A stretch of 64,000 nucleotides of DNA from assembly GCF_004360225.1 (NCBI RefSeq), contig NZ_SNUA01000010.1, positions 1 to 64,000 of the forward strand. Direction: 5' to 3'. Below are positions 17,002 through 26,336 of this stretch, piece after piece; positions within the stretch are counted from its first letter, which is position 1, and each line of letters opens with the position of its first letter. The notes beneath the pieces were generated by a model. The model did no database searches. It worked only from the letters and a program-made list of their open reading frames with translations, and was not told the DNA's origin. The DNA is from Alcanivorax sp. 24 (GTDB lineage: Bacteria > Pseudomonadota > Gammaproteobacteria > Pseudomonadales > Alcanivoracaceae). The position numbers were made by a program, and so were the translations under genes.

Positions 17002-18723
17002 TTACCTCGTTTCGATTATTGTTATCGGCAGGTCCGCTTCCGGTAGAATCCGGTCGAAAAAGAAGCGTCCGATTCTGATTTTGTTCTGGTGGAGCGGGGA
17101 CTCTCCGTCATCATTGGCGGCGGTGAGCAGACGGGCCCAGGCGGAGCCGCTGAGCAACAGGTAGAACGCCTCGAGGAAGCCACAGAAATCCGCGCTGACA
17201 TCCCGGTCGTCGTTCTCCATTCGTTCGATGAGAATTGATGCCGCGTTTTTGATCCTGCCGTTCAGGTCGATCAGGGCTCTGGCCTGCATCGGGAAGTCCG
17301 CGAACCGGCCCAGGCGCAACGCACTGGCGGCCACGGCATCAAGGATTTCCTCGAACCGGGCACATTGTTTGAGAAGCTTGCGCTGGACCAGATCCCTGGC
17401 CTGGATCGCGTTGGTGCCTTCATAGATGGAGGCGATGCGGATGTCCCTGGCAAGTTGCTCGATACCATTTTCATGCACATAGCCATGGCCGCCGAGTATT
17501 TGCATACATTCATTGGCGACACCCCAGCCCAGCTCGGAGAGGGCGTACTTTAAAACCGGTGTATAGAACCCAAGGCGTGCCTGGACGTCATCGGCTTCGC
17601 GCTCACACTCGGTCACATCGGCGAGATCAAGCAGCAGGCAGGCATCGTAGACCAGTACTCTGGCGGCGGTGATGCGTGCTTCCATGTCCATGAAACGGCG
17701 CTGGATATCCGGATGCTGTATGATGGGGTGGGGTGGCCGGGGAAGCGCGGCCCGCTGCCACGCAGCCTTGCCCTGCCGACGCTCGCCGGCATAGGCGAGG
17801 GCCTTTTCGAAGGCTTCCTGCGCGATCCCCAGGCCCTGCAGCCCCACCGAGATCCGTGCTGCGTTCATCATGGTGAACATGCACGAGAGACCGTCACCCT
17901 CGTTGCCCACCAGCCAGCCCTCGGAGCCATCGAAAGCCAGGGAACAGGTAGGTGAGCCATGGATGCCCATTTTGTTCTCGATACCCAGGGTTTGAACCTG
18001 GTTGGGCCGCCTGGAGCCGTTCTCTTCGAGCCATTTCGGGACCAGGAAAAGACTCAGGCCCGCCAGACCACTGCCGCGCTCCCCGGATCTGGCCAGCACC
18101 AGATGGACGATGTTGTCGGTGAGATCGTGGTCGCCCCAGGTGATGAAAATCTTGTTGCCGGAGAGCCGCCAAAGCCGCTCTTGTGGATCTCGCCTGGCGG
18201 TGGTCTGGATCAGGCTCAGGTCTGTGCCGCAGTTGGGCTCGGTGAGGCACATGGTGGCCGTGCATTGGCCGGCCACTACTTTTTCCAGAAAGCGTGCTTT
18301 AAGCTCATCGCAACCATGCCGGTGAAGAGCCTTGTAGAAGCTGAAGTTCAGATCGTGCAAAAGCCCAAAGGCGAGGCTCTTGCCATTCAGGGTCTCGCGC
18401 AGAAAAGCATGACAAAGATGGGGCAGGCCCTCGCCCCCGAATGCCGGGCCACAGGCCAGACCATTCCAGCCATGGCCGCAGAAGCTCCGGTAGACTGGCT
18501 GCATCGCCTCCGGAAGCCGCACCGCGCCCTGGTCCAGAGTCGCGCCCTGCTGGTCGAGAAGTGGGTTGAGAGCGCCGATGGTTGGAGCCATTGAGACGTC
18601 GAAGTGCGCGGCGATACCGGTAAGGTCGGAGACCTCCACCTGTTTCGCCGCGCAGACGCGCTCCAGGCTGTCGCGATTCAGAACCCGTCGGACAATAAAG
18701 TCGCGTTCGTGTTGTTTGTCCAT
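17002..18723 (-). CDS. Acyl-CoA dehydrogenase with C-terminal extension (FadE/DmdC-like)
   Basis: This 573-residue flavoprotein of the long acyl-CoA dehydrogenase type has CLTEPNCGTDLSLIQTTA (FAD and substrate loop) near residue 160 and GNKIFITWGDHDLTDNIVH. The IYEGTNAIQARDLVQRKLL motif near the end of the core is followed by the extra helical domain of the roughly 590-residue group. That group includes DmdC (3-methylmercaptopropionyl-CoA dehydrogenase) and other FadE-like enzymes, and sequence alone does not separate them. It should catalyse alpha,beta-desaturation of the acyl-CoA made by the ligase encoded 10 bp upstream. Confidence 0.87.
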   Translation of the reverse strand: MDKQHERDFIVRRVLNRDSLERVCAAKQVEVSDLTGIAAHFDVSMAPTIGALNPLLDQQGATLDQGAVRLPEAMQPVYRSFCGHGWNGLACGPAFGGEGLPHLCHAFLRETLNGKSLAFGLLHDLNFSFYKALHRHGCDELKARFLEKVVAGQCTATMCLTEPNCGTDLSLIQTTARRDPQERLWRLSGNKIFITWGDHDLTDNIVHLVLARSGERGSGLAGLSLFLVPKWLEENGSRRPNQVQTLGIENKMGIHGSPTCSLAFDGSEGWLVGNEGDGLSCMFTMMNAARISVGLQGLGIAQEAFEKALAYAGERRQGKAAWQRAALPRPPHPIIQHPDIQRRFMDMEARITAARVLVYDACLLLDLADVTECEREADDVQARLGFYTPVLKYALSELGWGVANECMQILGGHGYVHENGIEQLARDIRIASIYEGTNAIQARDLVQRKLLKQCARFEEILDAVAASALRLGRFADFPMQARALIDLNGRIKNAASILIERMENDDRDVSADFCGFLEAFYLLLSGSAWARLLTAANDDGESPLHQNKIRIGRFFFDRILPEADLPITIIETR

Positions 18724-18733
18724 GCCGGTGGCC

Positions 18734-20368
18734 TCACGCCTGGTCGGTTTTCAGGGAATAACCCTCGAACCTGCGACGCAGCTCCAACTTGGACAATTTC
18801 CCGGTTGCCGTATGCGGCAAGTCATCCACCACGATGATTTCGTCGGGAATGCACCACCGGGCCACCTGTCCTTCATAGATCGCCTTGATATCGTCCGGAT
18901 TGGCCTCCGCATCTTCCTTGAGAACCACGCACACTACCGGGCGCTCTCCCCATTTGCTGTGCTTAATGGAGATGCACGCGGCTTCCGCCACGCTCGGGTG
19001 GCCCACGGCGATGTTCTCCAGCTCGATGGAGCTGATCCATTCACCGCCGGACTTGATCACATCCTTGGTCCGGTCGGTGATGATCAAGTAGCCTTCCGGA
19101 TCGATGGCGGCCACATCACCGGTTTCGAACCAGCCGTCCTCAGTAAAGGATTCCGGCGAGGTGTCCTTGTAATAGCTGCCCACGACCCAGGGCCCCTTCA
19201 CCTGCAAGGCGCCGATAGCCCGGCCGTCGTGGGGCAGAACATGGCCGGCCTCGTCGACAATGCGCAAATCCACGCCAAACAGAGGGCGGCCTTGCAGGGC
19301 CTGTAATTGGTAACGCTCCTGCGGAGGCAGGCTGGCCTGGTGGTTTTTCAAGGCCCCCAGAGTGCCCACCGGGCTCAGCTCGGTCATTCCCCAGCCGTGC
19401 ATGACTCGTACGTCGTACCTTTCCTCGAACTGATGGATGATCGCCATGGGCGCGGCGGAGCCGCCGACCATCATGCGCTCGACGCTGTTGATCGACAGTT
19501 CGTTGCGATTGAGGTAGTCGAGCAGACCGAGCCATACGGTGGGCACGCCGGCCATCAGGGTCACTCGCTCATCGTTGAGCAGGCCATGCAGGCTGGGACC
19601 GTCCAGCGCGTAACCGGGCAGGACCAGTTTGGCGCCGTTCATCAAGGCCGCGTAGGGGATGCCCCAGGCATTGGCGTGGAACATGGGGACCACGGGCAGA
19701 ATACTGTCCCTCTGGCGCACACAGAGCCAGTCGCCGCCGCTCACGGAAAGGGCATGGATAAGGGTCGAGCGATGACTGAACAGGACGCCCTTGGGGTTGC
19801 CGGTGGTACCGGAGGTGTAGCAAAGCGCGCTGGCCTGGTTTTCGTCGAGCTCGGGCCAGTCGAAGCTCGCGGCTTCATCGGCGATGAAGGATTCATAGGT
19901 CTCCGGACCGTTACCCGCCGCTGCTTCCGGCTCGTCTTCGCAGAGCACGATGTAACGTTCTACGGTCTCGAAGGTGTGCTTGAGTTCCATCACCTTGTCA
20001 TGGAACTGGGGATCGAAGAAAAGGAATCTGTCCTCCGCATCGTTGGCGATAAAGGTCAGTTGCTCATCGAAAAGGCGTGGATTGATGGTGTGGCAGACCG
20101 CGCCGATACAGGAAGAGGCGTAGTAGATTTCCAGATGGCGGTGGTCGTTCCAGGCAAGTGTCGCGATGCGGTCACCGGACCTGACGCCGGCCTTCACCAG
20201 GGCATTGGCTAACTGACAGACGCGGCGATAGAACTGCTCGTAGCGAAGGTGGTGAACTTTATTATCCGATGTTCTGGAGACGATTTCCGAGCCAGCATGG
20301 AACCGCTGCGCGTGCTGGAGGACCCCGGTGATCGTCAATTGGTCTTGCATCATCCGGCCGTAAAGCAT
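18734..20368 (-). CDS. Acyl-CoA ligase (AlkK/DmdB-type AMP-dependent synthetase)
   Basis: This 544-residue ANL enzyme activates a carboxylic acid as the acyl-adenylate and transfers it to CoA. Motifs are [18 protein letters not shown] (P-loop), [32 protein letters not shown], shown in part, and the catalytic Lys in [15 protein letters not shown]. The N-terminal stretch [20 protein letters not shown] and CHTINPRLF are typical of the medium-chain-fatty-acid/DmdB subgroup. The start at 20368 has GGGAG upstream. Two-thirds of the 168-bp upstream extension is an AT-rich leader. It is the first gene of the eight-gene operon ending with the TetR gene. Confidence 0.88.
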   Translation of the reverse strand: MLYGRMMQDQLTITGVLQHAQRFHAGSEIVSRTSDNKVHHLRYEQFYRRVCQLANALVKAGVRSGDRIATLAWNDHRHLEIYYASSCIGAVCHTINPRLFDEQLTFIANDAEDRFLFFDPQFHDKVMELKHTFETVERYIVLCEDEPEAAAGNGPETYESFIADEAASFDWPELDENQASALCYTSGTTGNPKGVLFSHRSTLIHALSVSGGDWLCVRQRDSILPVVPMFHANAWGIPYAALMNGAKLVLPGYALDGPSLHGLLNDERVTLMAGVPTVWLGLLDYLNRNELSINSVERMMVGGSAAPMAIIHQFEERYDVRVMHGWGMTELSPVGTLGALKNHQASLPPQERYQLQALQGRPLFGVDLRIVDEAGHVLPHDGRAIGALQVKGPWVVGSYYKDTSPESFTEDGWFETGDVAAIDPEGYLIITDRTKDVIKSGGEWISSIELENIAVGHPSVAEAACISIKHSKWGERPVVCVVLKEDAEANPDDIKAIYEGQVARWCIPDEIIVVDDLPHTATGKLSKLELRRRFEGYSLKTDQA

Positions 20369-20521
20369 GACAGACTCCCGATTGTTATTTGTGCTTTTTG
20401 TGTTGTATGCGAAAAAGCCGCCCAGGCTTGGGTGCGACCTCGTGACAATCCTTGCTCTTTTTTTTCGCCGGACCGCTGTTGGCTCGGGCGGGCTCGGTTT
20501 CGAGCATGCCTTGGCGCTAAG

Positions 20522-20561
20522 TGAACAAACGGTCAATATATATTACAAGTGTTTAATATAT
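20522..20561 (-). promoter_or_regulatory. Operator-like palindromes upstream of the ligase-liv operon
   Basis: A perfect palindrome has arms ATATATTA (20538-20545) and TAATATAT (20554-20561) around an 8-bp spacer. Next to it is TGAACAAACGGTCA (20522-20535), a near-palindrome with outer TGA..TCA. Both lie about 155-195 bp before the ligase start and are the best candidates for binding by the TetR protein encoded at the operon end. Confidence 0.45.
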
Positions 20562-20598
20562 CGAAGGCTAGTTCAGTTCCGACCGAAAGGCAAGTGGC

Positions 20599-20737
20599 CC
20601 GGCCCGCCGGTGGAGCGGGCCGGAGACGGTGTTCTCGGGCTCAGTCTTTATTCTTAGGTGGGTTCGTGGTGACGGGCTTGCCAGTATCGGCGTGACCACC
20701 TGCCAGGCCGGGCCCACCCTCCTATAATTGGGTGGGC
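20599..20737. repeat. Two hairpins in the 20562-20854 intergenic region
   Basis: CCGGCCCGC/GCGGGCCGG form a 9-bp stem at 20599-20623. GCCCACCC/GGGTGGGC form an 8-bp stem at 20712-20737. Neither has a clear T-tract. The rest of the roughly 290-bp stretch holds no gene I can support. Confidence 0.5.
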
Positions 20738-20854
20738 GAGGGCACCCACCGCGGATCGCGCCTTGGCTCCGCCAGGAGCTTCTGGTGCTTTAGTTCTATT
20801 GCTGGGGCCGTAAGCAAATAATTAGCACCTAGGGCGCGTGCATTGGGGGCACAT

Positions 20855-21640
20855 CGATGAGCTGGCTGAACAATCTGTCCGTGCGGCTGAAAATTCTTTC
20901 CGTCGCGGCGCTGAGCATCTTGCTTTTTCTCGCCTATTTTTTTCAGCTACTACATCGCGCAAGTCAATATCCACTACCTTGAACGGGTGGGAACCACGAT
21001 TTTCCAGTGTTGGAGCTGGTCAACGCCAATAATGTGGAATTCCGGGCGATCAGCCATGCCGTCAACGCCGCCGTGTCCTGGGCGGAGGTGGATTCGCCGG
21101 AGGAAGCCCGGGAGCGTTCCGACCGGTTCCTGGAATGAGGGGCTGGACCCGGGACTCGATGGGCCCGTGGATTGGCTGCGCACCGCCTTTGTTCGCTACA
21201 GGAGCATCGGTGAGGCGCTCGCCCGGGCGGCGATCGGCGGCCCGGTATCGATGGCCGTAGGCGCTGATGAATTCGACCGAATGCGGCGCCTGGAAGGGGT
21301 TTACGAGCAGGCGCACAATGAGTTCGAACAGGAACGTTACCGCAGCTTTCGCGAGACACTGAACGCCAGGCGGGAAGACAACCAAGGCCCCCAGCTTATC
21401 GGCCTCGCTCTGGGTAGCCTAGCCTTCGCGCTGCTGGGGCTGATCGCTCTGCGCGTCACCCGTACCATCACCCGGCTGCTGGAAGACGCGGTCAGCGCCG
21501 CCGACAGCATCGCCGACGGCGACTGGGACACCGAGATCAGCAGCGAAAGCCGCGATGAAACTGGCCGTCTTATCTGCGCCATCCGCAAGATGCGTCAAGC
21601 CCTGAGGGACGTAATTGCGGCGTTCCCGGAAGGGCCTTGA
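20855..21640 (+). pseudogene. Degraded methyl-accepting chemotaxis-type sensor
   Basis: From an ATG at 20855 the product begins MSWLNNLSVRLKILSVAALS with a first membrane segment ending AYFF, typical of a chemoreceptor. A base gain in the T-run near 20940, a second shift near 21003 and another near 21120-21140 break the frame. The last frame then encodes a periplasmic helical region and a second membrane segment (GLALGSLAFALLGLIALRVT), shown in part. It continues into a HAMP domain (TRTITRLLEDAV ... DWDTEISSESRDETGRL) and stops at 21640. There is no methyl-accepting signalling domain. At least two indels plus the truncation make a functional product unlikely. Confidence 0.75.
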
Positions 21641-21682
21641 GCCCTGAGCCGCGCCCCGGCTGGAGCGAGACTTCCCGCCAAA

Positions 21683-21820
21683 GCGCGATGAACCTTTTTT
21701 AATATTTCTTTCTCTTCCTCCACTCGCTGCAGCTTGCGCCTCAGTTTCTGAATCTCGCGCTGCTCCGGTGTCAGCGCTTCACTACGATTGCGAGAAGGAC
21801 GCGGATCCAGGAAAAGCGCC
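21683..21820 (-). pseudogene. IS3-family OrfA remnant
   Basis: The minus strand reads DPRPSRNRSEALTPEQREI then QKLRRKLQRVEEEKEILKKV. This is the C-terminal coiled-coil part of an IS3-family OrfA. Neither a start, a helix-turn-helix nor an adjoining OrfB is present. It directly borders the TonB-receptor gene and marks the left edge of the metallophore island. Bases 21821-21971 contain only a small hairpin (AGCCCGCT/AGCGGGCT). Confidence 0.7.
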
Positions 21821-21971
21821 TCCTAAATGTGGGCCGCTTTGGCGGCGGTTCGGAACCACCAGGCTGAATAACCAGGGGGGCATTCCCGGGCGGGAAGCTG
21901 CCGCCGGAGCCCGCTTGAGCGGGCTGGCGATCCTTGGAGCAGGGTTGATACCGATCGGCTGGAAGGTGCTG

Positions 21972-24080
21972 CTAGAAATAGTAACCGGCGCCAACACCGA
22001 TGGTTCGGCCCCGGTGCATGGCGCCGGTGCGCACGCCCGGGGCCAGTTGATAGCCGGACAGCTCGTATCGCTCATTGAGAAGGTTGTCGCCATAGACATA
22101 AAACTCGGCGTTCCCGGTCAATAACGTCACCCGCGTGTCCACCAGATCATAGTGATCCAGGTCGAAATGATTCTGTGGATCGGCGGGGCGCGCGCCCACA
22201 TGGTGGTAACCCGCGCGGGCTTTCAGCATCGGATAGGGCAGGCCCGGAAAGTCCGGCAGTTCGCGTTGGTAGGTGAGCACCAGATCGCCACTCCAGCGGG
22301 CGGCTTGAGGAACCCTGTTACCGGATTCCACATCACCGCCCTGCACACCGGGGGCGTCACTAGTGATTTCCGCGTCGATGTAGGTCACCGAGGCGGACAG
22401 TGCCAGATCCTGGCTCAGCGACAGAGAGCCTTCCAGCTCCGCGCCCTGGCTGCGGGTGTCCGCGTTGATGGCGCTGGTGGCCTGGGTGGCAACGTCGTAT
22501 CCCAACAAATGATCGTCCTTGATACGGCTGATGAACACGGCGCCGTTGACCGCGTAGCGCTGATGTGTGGGTTCCAGCTTGAAGCCGATTTCGAGGCTGT
22601 TGACCTTGGCGGCATCAGTGGGGCTGCTGTCCTCGACCTGAGTGGCGTAGTCGCTGAACAGCCCGGATTTGTAGCCCCGCGCCAACATGGCGTACAGGTT
22701 CAAGTCCGGCATGACGGCGAAGGACAGACCGGTACGTCCGGTGGTGTAGTCATCGTCCAGATCGCGCTCGTCGTGTTGCCAAGCGCCACTGAAATAGTCC
22801 GCTTCGTAGGTTTTCCGGTCCCAGGTGTGGCGCAGGCCGAAGGTCCAGTCCAGACGACCCGTGAGGGGATAGGTCGCTTCGCCATAGAGTGCGTAAGCGC
22901 GGGTCTCGTAGTCGCGGTCTTGCCGGTTGCCGGTGGTTTCGAAGAATGAATCGAAGTTGCGCCGGGAATCGGAGGCGTAGAGACCGGCAACCCAGAAGAC
23001 CCGGGCACCGGGCAGTGAGGACACATTCAGATCCTGGCTGAGCACACGCTGGTCGGAGTCGTCCTCTTTCATGAACTCCATGGGGGCGCCGTAAAGTATT
23101 TCGGAGATTCGGCGTCCATAGCCAGTGACCAGACTCATGTCGGTCCGGGTAAGAGCCGTGGTGGACGTAAGGCGGCTGCCGGCGAAGTCGTGTTGGACCT
23201 CGGAGGAGTAGCGTTCCACGGTGTTCTGGTTATCGTCGAAGCGCCCCGGCGTCATATCGATCCCGGGGGGATCTCCGAACGGGTAAAGCACCTGGACGCT
23301 GGCATCGTGCTGTATTCGCTGCCGCTCGGCGATGAATAACGCGGAGGTGCGCTCGCCCACATCCCAGAGCAGGCTGCCGCGAAACGCCAGGGAACGAGGC
23401 TTGGAAATCGGGTCGCCGTCGTTGACGTTTTCCACCCAGTGATCCTCTCCGCTTTGCCGTACCGCCAGACGGCCGCTGAGCCGTTCACCGAGCGGGCCGC
23501 TGAGCGCGCCTTCAAGGCGGTATTGGTTGTCCTGGCTGTATTCTCCGCGCAGATAACCCTCACGATAATCGGTGGGGCCACGGCTGATCACATTGATCGC
23601 GCCGGCCTCACTGTTGCGGCCAAACAAGGTGCCCTGTGGTCCTTTCAGCACTTCCACCCGTTCCATATCCAGGGTCGCCAGGGAAATCTGACGGGCGGAC
23701 AGAGCGACACCGTCCACATTCAGCACTACGGAACCGTCCTCCTGGCTGATCTGATTGAGCGACCCCACGCCACGGATCAGCACATTGGCATCGTAGGGGC
23801 CGGACGAACTGATGTTGACGCCGGCGGTATCCCTCAGGACCGCTTCCAGATCGGCGTTTCCCTTGGACTCCAGTGTCCCGGCGTCGATCACGCTGAGGCC
23901 GAAGGGGACCTCCTTGGCCTGTTCCTCGCCGCGACGGGCGGTAACCGTGACGCTTTCCAACTCGTGAGGGGCAAAGGATTCCGCACCGTCCTTCCGGGTG
24001 TCGGCGTGTGACGACAAGGGGGGCAGGGCAAGCCCCACCAGCAGGGCGACGACCGTAGGATGACGACGTAAGGGAAACAT
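21972..24080 (-). CDS. TonB-dependent receptor, FyuA-like (copy 1)
   Basis: This 702-residue outer-membrane receptor has a signal peptide (RRHPTVVALLVGLALPPLSSHA, shown in part), a TonB box ESVTVTA, and a plug domain containing VLIRGVGSLNQISQEDGSVV and VEVLKGPQGTLFGRNSEAGA. A 22-strand barrel ends GRTIGVGAGYYF. The plug pattern and the C-terminal GRT(I/V)G motif resemble the yersiniabactin receptor FyuA. I start at ATG 24080, which has GGAG upstream. A TTG at 24095 is in frame but is not needed. The promoter (TTGTGT-18 bp-TTATAA on the minus strand) is overlapped by a Zur-like operator. Its paralogue lies just upstream. It probably imports the metal-loaded product of the adjacent NRPS system. 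Confidence 0.88.
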   Translation of the reverse strand: MFPLRRHPTVVALLVGLALPPLSSHADTRKDGAESFAPHELESVTVTARRGEEQAKEVPFGLSVIDAGTLESKGNADLEAVLRDTAGVNISSSGPYDANVLIRGVGSLNQISQEDGSVVLNVDGVALSARQISLATLDMERVEVLKGPQGTLFGRNSEAGAINVISRGPTDYREGYLRGEYSQDNQYRLEGALSGPLGERLSGRLAVRQSGEDHWVENVNDGDPISKPRSLAFRGSLLWDVGERTSALFIAERQRIQHDASVQVLYPFGDPPGIDMTPGRFDDNQNTVERYSSEVQHDFAGSRLTSTTALTRTDMSLVTGYGRRISEILYGAPMEFMKEDDSDQRVLSQDLNVSSLPGARVFWVAGLYASDSRRNFDSFFETTGNRQDRDYETRAYALYGEATYPLTGRLDWTFGLRHTWDRKTYEADYFSGAWQHDERDLDDDYTTGRTGLSFAVMPDLNLYAMLARGYKSGLFSDYATQVEDSSPTDAAKVNSLEIGFKLEPTHQRYAVNGAVFISRIKDDHLLGYDVATQATSAINADTRSQGAELEGSLSLSQDLALSASVTYIDAEITSDAPGVQGGDVESGNRVPQAARWSGDLVLTYQRELPDFPGLPYPMLKARAGYHHVGARPADPQNHFDLDHYDLVDTRVTLLTGNAEFYVYGDNLLNERYELSGYQLAPGVRTGAMHRGRTIGVGAGYYF

Positions 24081-24096
24081 GTCTGATAGCTCCAAA

Positions 24097-24115
24097 TACG
24101 TTATAACGTAACATT
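24097..24115 (-). promoter_or_regulatory. Zur-like box at the promoter of TonB receptor copy 1
   Basis: On the plus strand TACGTTATAACGTAACATT matches 15 of 19 positions of the gammaproteobacterial Zur core AATGTTATAATATAACATT. It overlaps the likely -10 element and lies 17 bp before the start codon. The match to Fur is clearly poorer. It suggests zinc-dependent repression and was judged by eye. Confidence 0.6.
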
Positions 24116-24192
24116 AAAAGATTGACACAAAAATATAAAATGCGAGCGGCGCGGGGCCTGGCCGCCGGGCGCACGGCGGCCAGGCCGGATCG

Positions 24193-26313
24193 TCAGAAGT
24201 AGTAGCTCAGGCCCGCGCCAACGGTGCGCCCGCGGCCAGGTGCGCCGTAGGTTACGGTGCTGGATTCGTAGTACCCGTAAAGGTCATAGGTTTCATCCAG
24301 CAAGTTTTCCCCCCACAGATAAAGCTCCACCGCGCCACTGGTGATGCCCAGGCGCGCATCCAGCATGCCGTAGTCATCCAGGTCAAAATGGTTTTGTGGA
24401 TCGGCGGGGCGCTCACCCACGTACTGGTAGCTGATCCGGGCGTTCAGGGCTGGCGCGTACAGGCCGATAAAATTATCCGGCAGTGGACGGTCGTAATGGA
24501 TGGCGGCGTAGCCGCTCCACTCCGAAACATCAGGAACCTGATTGCCGGACTGGACATCACCGCCGCTGATACCGGTTACATCGTCACTGATTTCCGCGTC
24601 CAGGTAGCTGATGGCGCCCGCGATGGACACACCCCGGCCGAGCCGGTAACGGCCTTCCAATTCGGCACCGCGGCTGCGGGTGTCCGCGTTAACCGCACGG
24701 GAGGCCCAGGTAATGACGTCATAATCAATCAGGTGCGCGTCCTTCACCCGGGTCAGGAAGACGCTGCCGTTGAGCATCAGCCGCTCTGTTTCGGTTTTGA
24801 AGCCGACTTCCCAGGAGTGGGCGGTGGCGGCGTCGTAGGGCTCGCTGTCCGCTTTCTGTGAAGCATAATCGTTGAACCCTCCAGGATTGTAGCCGCGCCC
24901 GATCTGGGTGTAGAGATTGGTGCTGGGTGTCAGTACATAGGTCAGTGCCAGGCGGCCGGTGGTGAAGTCATCATCCAGATCCCTCTGGTCCCGCACGACC
25001 CCGGCGCTGGAACGGTACACCGCATCGTATTCCTTACGATCCCAGGAATGGCGTATCCCCGCCGTCAATTTGAGAGCGTCGAACAATGGGTAGGTGACCT
25101 CACCGTAGAGGCCGTATTGTTCGGTGGTGAAATCACGAAACTTGGCGCTGGAGGGGTCACGGGAGTCGTAGGTGGTGTCGTAGCCTCGTTCCGAATGGGA
25201 CACACTTATACCGGTGGTCCAGAACAGCGGACTGGAAGGTAGCGAACCGATGCGCAGGTCCTGGCTGTAGGTTCGTTCATCGGCTTCTTTTTTTAACCAG
25301 GCGACCATGGGAGAGCCATACATGGCTTCCATGATGTCGCGGTCGTAGACCACCGGGTCGGTGAGATCCATGCGGGTCATGGCGGTCACCGATGTGACCC
25401 GGCTGCTGGCCAGATCATGGTTGATCTCCATGGAATAGCGCTCCATGGTTTTCTCGTTGTCGTCGAACAGGCCCGGGGTCAGATCGTTGGCCGGATCATC
25501 GCCATAGGGCCGTAACACCAGCACGCTGGTACGGCCCTCCACTTTCTGACGTTCGGCGATGAACAGTGCGGTGGTGGCGTCGTGATTGTCCCAGAGCAGG
25601 CTGCCGCGGAAGGCCAGATCCTTCTGGTCGGTCAGCGGATCACCGGTTTGTTTATTGTCCACCCAGTTATCGGCGGTGGCATGACGAAGAGCGAAGCGGC
25701 CGCTGAACTGATCACTGAGTGGCCCGCTGATTACCCCTTCCTGCAGCCACTGCTCATCCTGTCCGCCTTCCAGTCGCAGATACCCTTCCCGGTGACGGGT
25801 GGGGCGGCGGCTAACCACATTGATGGCGCCGGCTTCGGCGTTACCGCCGAACAGAGTACCCTGGGGGCCTTTCAGTACCTCCACCCGTTCCACATCCAGA
25901 GTGCCAAGGGAGATTGAGCGGGGCGACAAGGTCACACCATCCATGATCAGGGCCACCGAGTTGTCGTCCATGTTCATCTGGTACAAGGATCCGACCCCGC
26001 GAATATAAACATTGGAATCGTTGGCACCGGCGGAGGAATTGATGTTGACGCCGGGCACCGATCGCAAAGCGTCCTCCACATTGTCGAGTCGTTGGTCGGC
26101 AAGCGTGCCGCCGTCGACCACGCTGATCGCGAAAGGCACATCCTTGGCTCGCTCCTCGCTTTGACGGGCGGTCACGGTGACGCCCTCCAATTCGTGATCG
26201 GGATCTTCCTTTGCGGCAACCAAAGGGGAAAGCAGGAACAGCATGGAGAATGTCGCGGCCTTCCCGGCCTTGCCGAAGCTCCCCACGGTCTTGGGCAATC
26301 CTTTTTCTAACAT
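24193..26313 (-). CDS. TonB-dependent receptor, FyuA-like (copy 2)
   Basis: This 706-residue paralogue of the preceding receptor has the same order of motifs. These are a signal peptide (ATFSMLFLLSPLVAA), TonB box EGVTVTARQ, plug motifs VYIRGVGSLYQMNMDDNSVA and VEVLKGPQGTLFGGNAEAGA, and a barrel ending GRTVGAGLSYYF. The two proteins share long identical stretches, such as ERPADPQNHFDLDDYGMLD versus the matching segment in copy 1. The start at 26313 has a strong AGGAGA site. An ATG at 26340 overlaps the permease stop and is the alternative. It is the third gene of a minus-strand operon after the ATPase and permease genes. Confidence 0.88.
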   Translation of the reverse strand: MLEKGLPKTVGSFGKAGKAATFSMLFLLSPLVAAKEDPDHELEGVTVTARQSEERAKDVPFAISVVDGGTLADQRLDNVEDALRSVPGVNINSSAGANDSNVYIRGVGSLYQMNMDDNSVALIMDGVTLSPRSISLGTLDVERVEVLKGPQGTLFGGNAEAGAINVVSRRPTRHREGYLRLEGGQDEQWLQEGVISGPLSDQFSGRFALRHATADNWVDNKQTGDPLTDQKDLAFRGSLLWDNHDATTALFIAERQKVEGRTSVLVLRPYGDDPANDLTPGLFDDNEKTMERYSMEINHDLASSRVTSVTAMTRMDLTDPVVYDRDIMEAMYGSPMVAWLKKEADERTYSQDLRIGSLPSSPLFWTTGISVSHSERGYDTTYDSRDPSSAKFRDFTTEQYGLYGEVTYPLFDALKLTAGIRHSWDRKEYDAVYRSSAGVVRDQRDLDDDFTTGRLALTYVLTPSTNLYTQIGRGYNPGGFNDYASQKADSEPYDAATAHSWEVGFKTETERLMLNGSVFLTRVKDAHLIDYDVITWASRAVNADTRSRGAELEGRYRLGRGVSIAGAISYLDAEISDDVTGISGGDVQSGNQVPDVSEWSGYAAIHYDRPLPDNFIGLYAPALNARISYQYVGERPADPQNHFDLDDYGMLDARLGITSGAVELYLWGENLLDETYDLYGYYESSTVTYGAPGRGRTVGAGLSYYF

Positions 26314-26336
26314 CGGTGTCTCCTGTGGATGACGGG

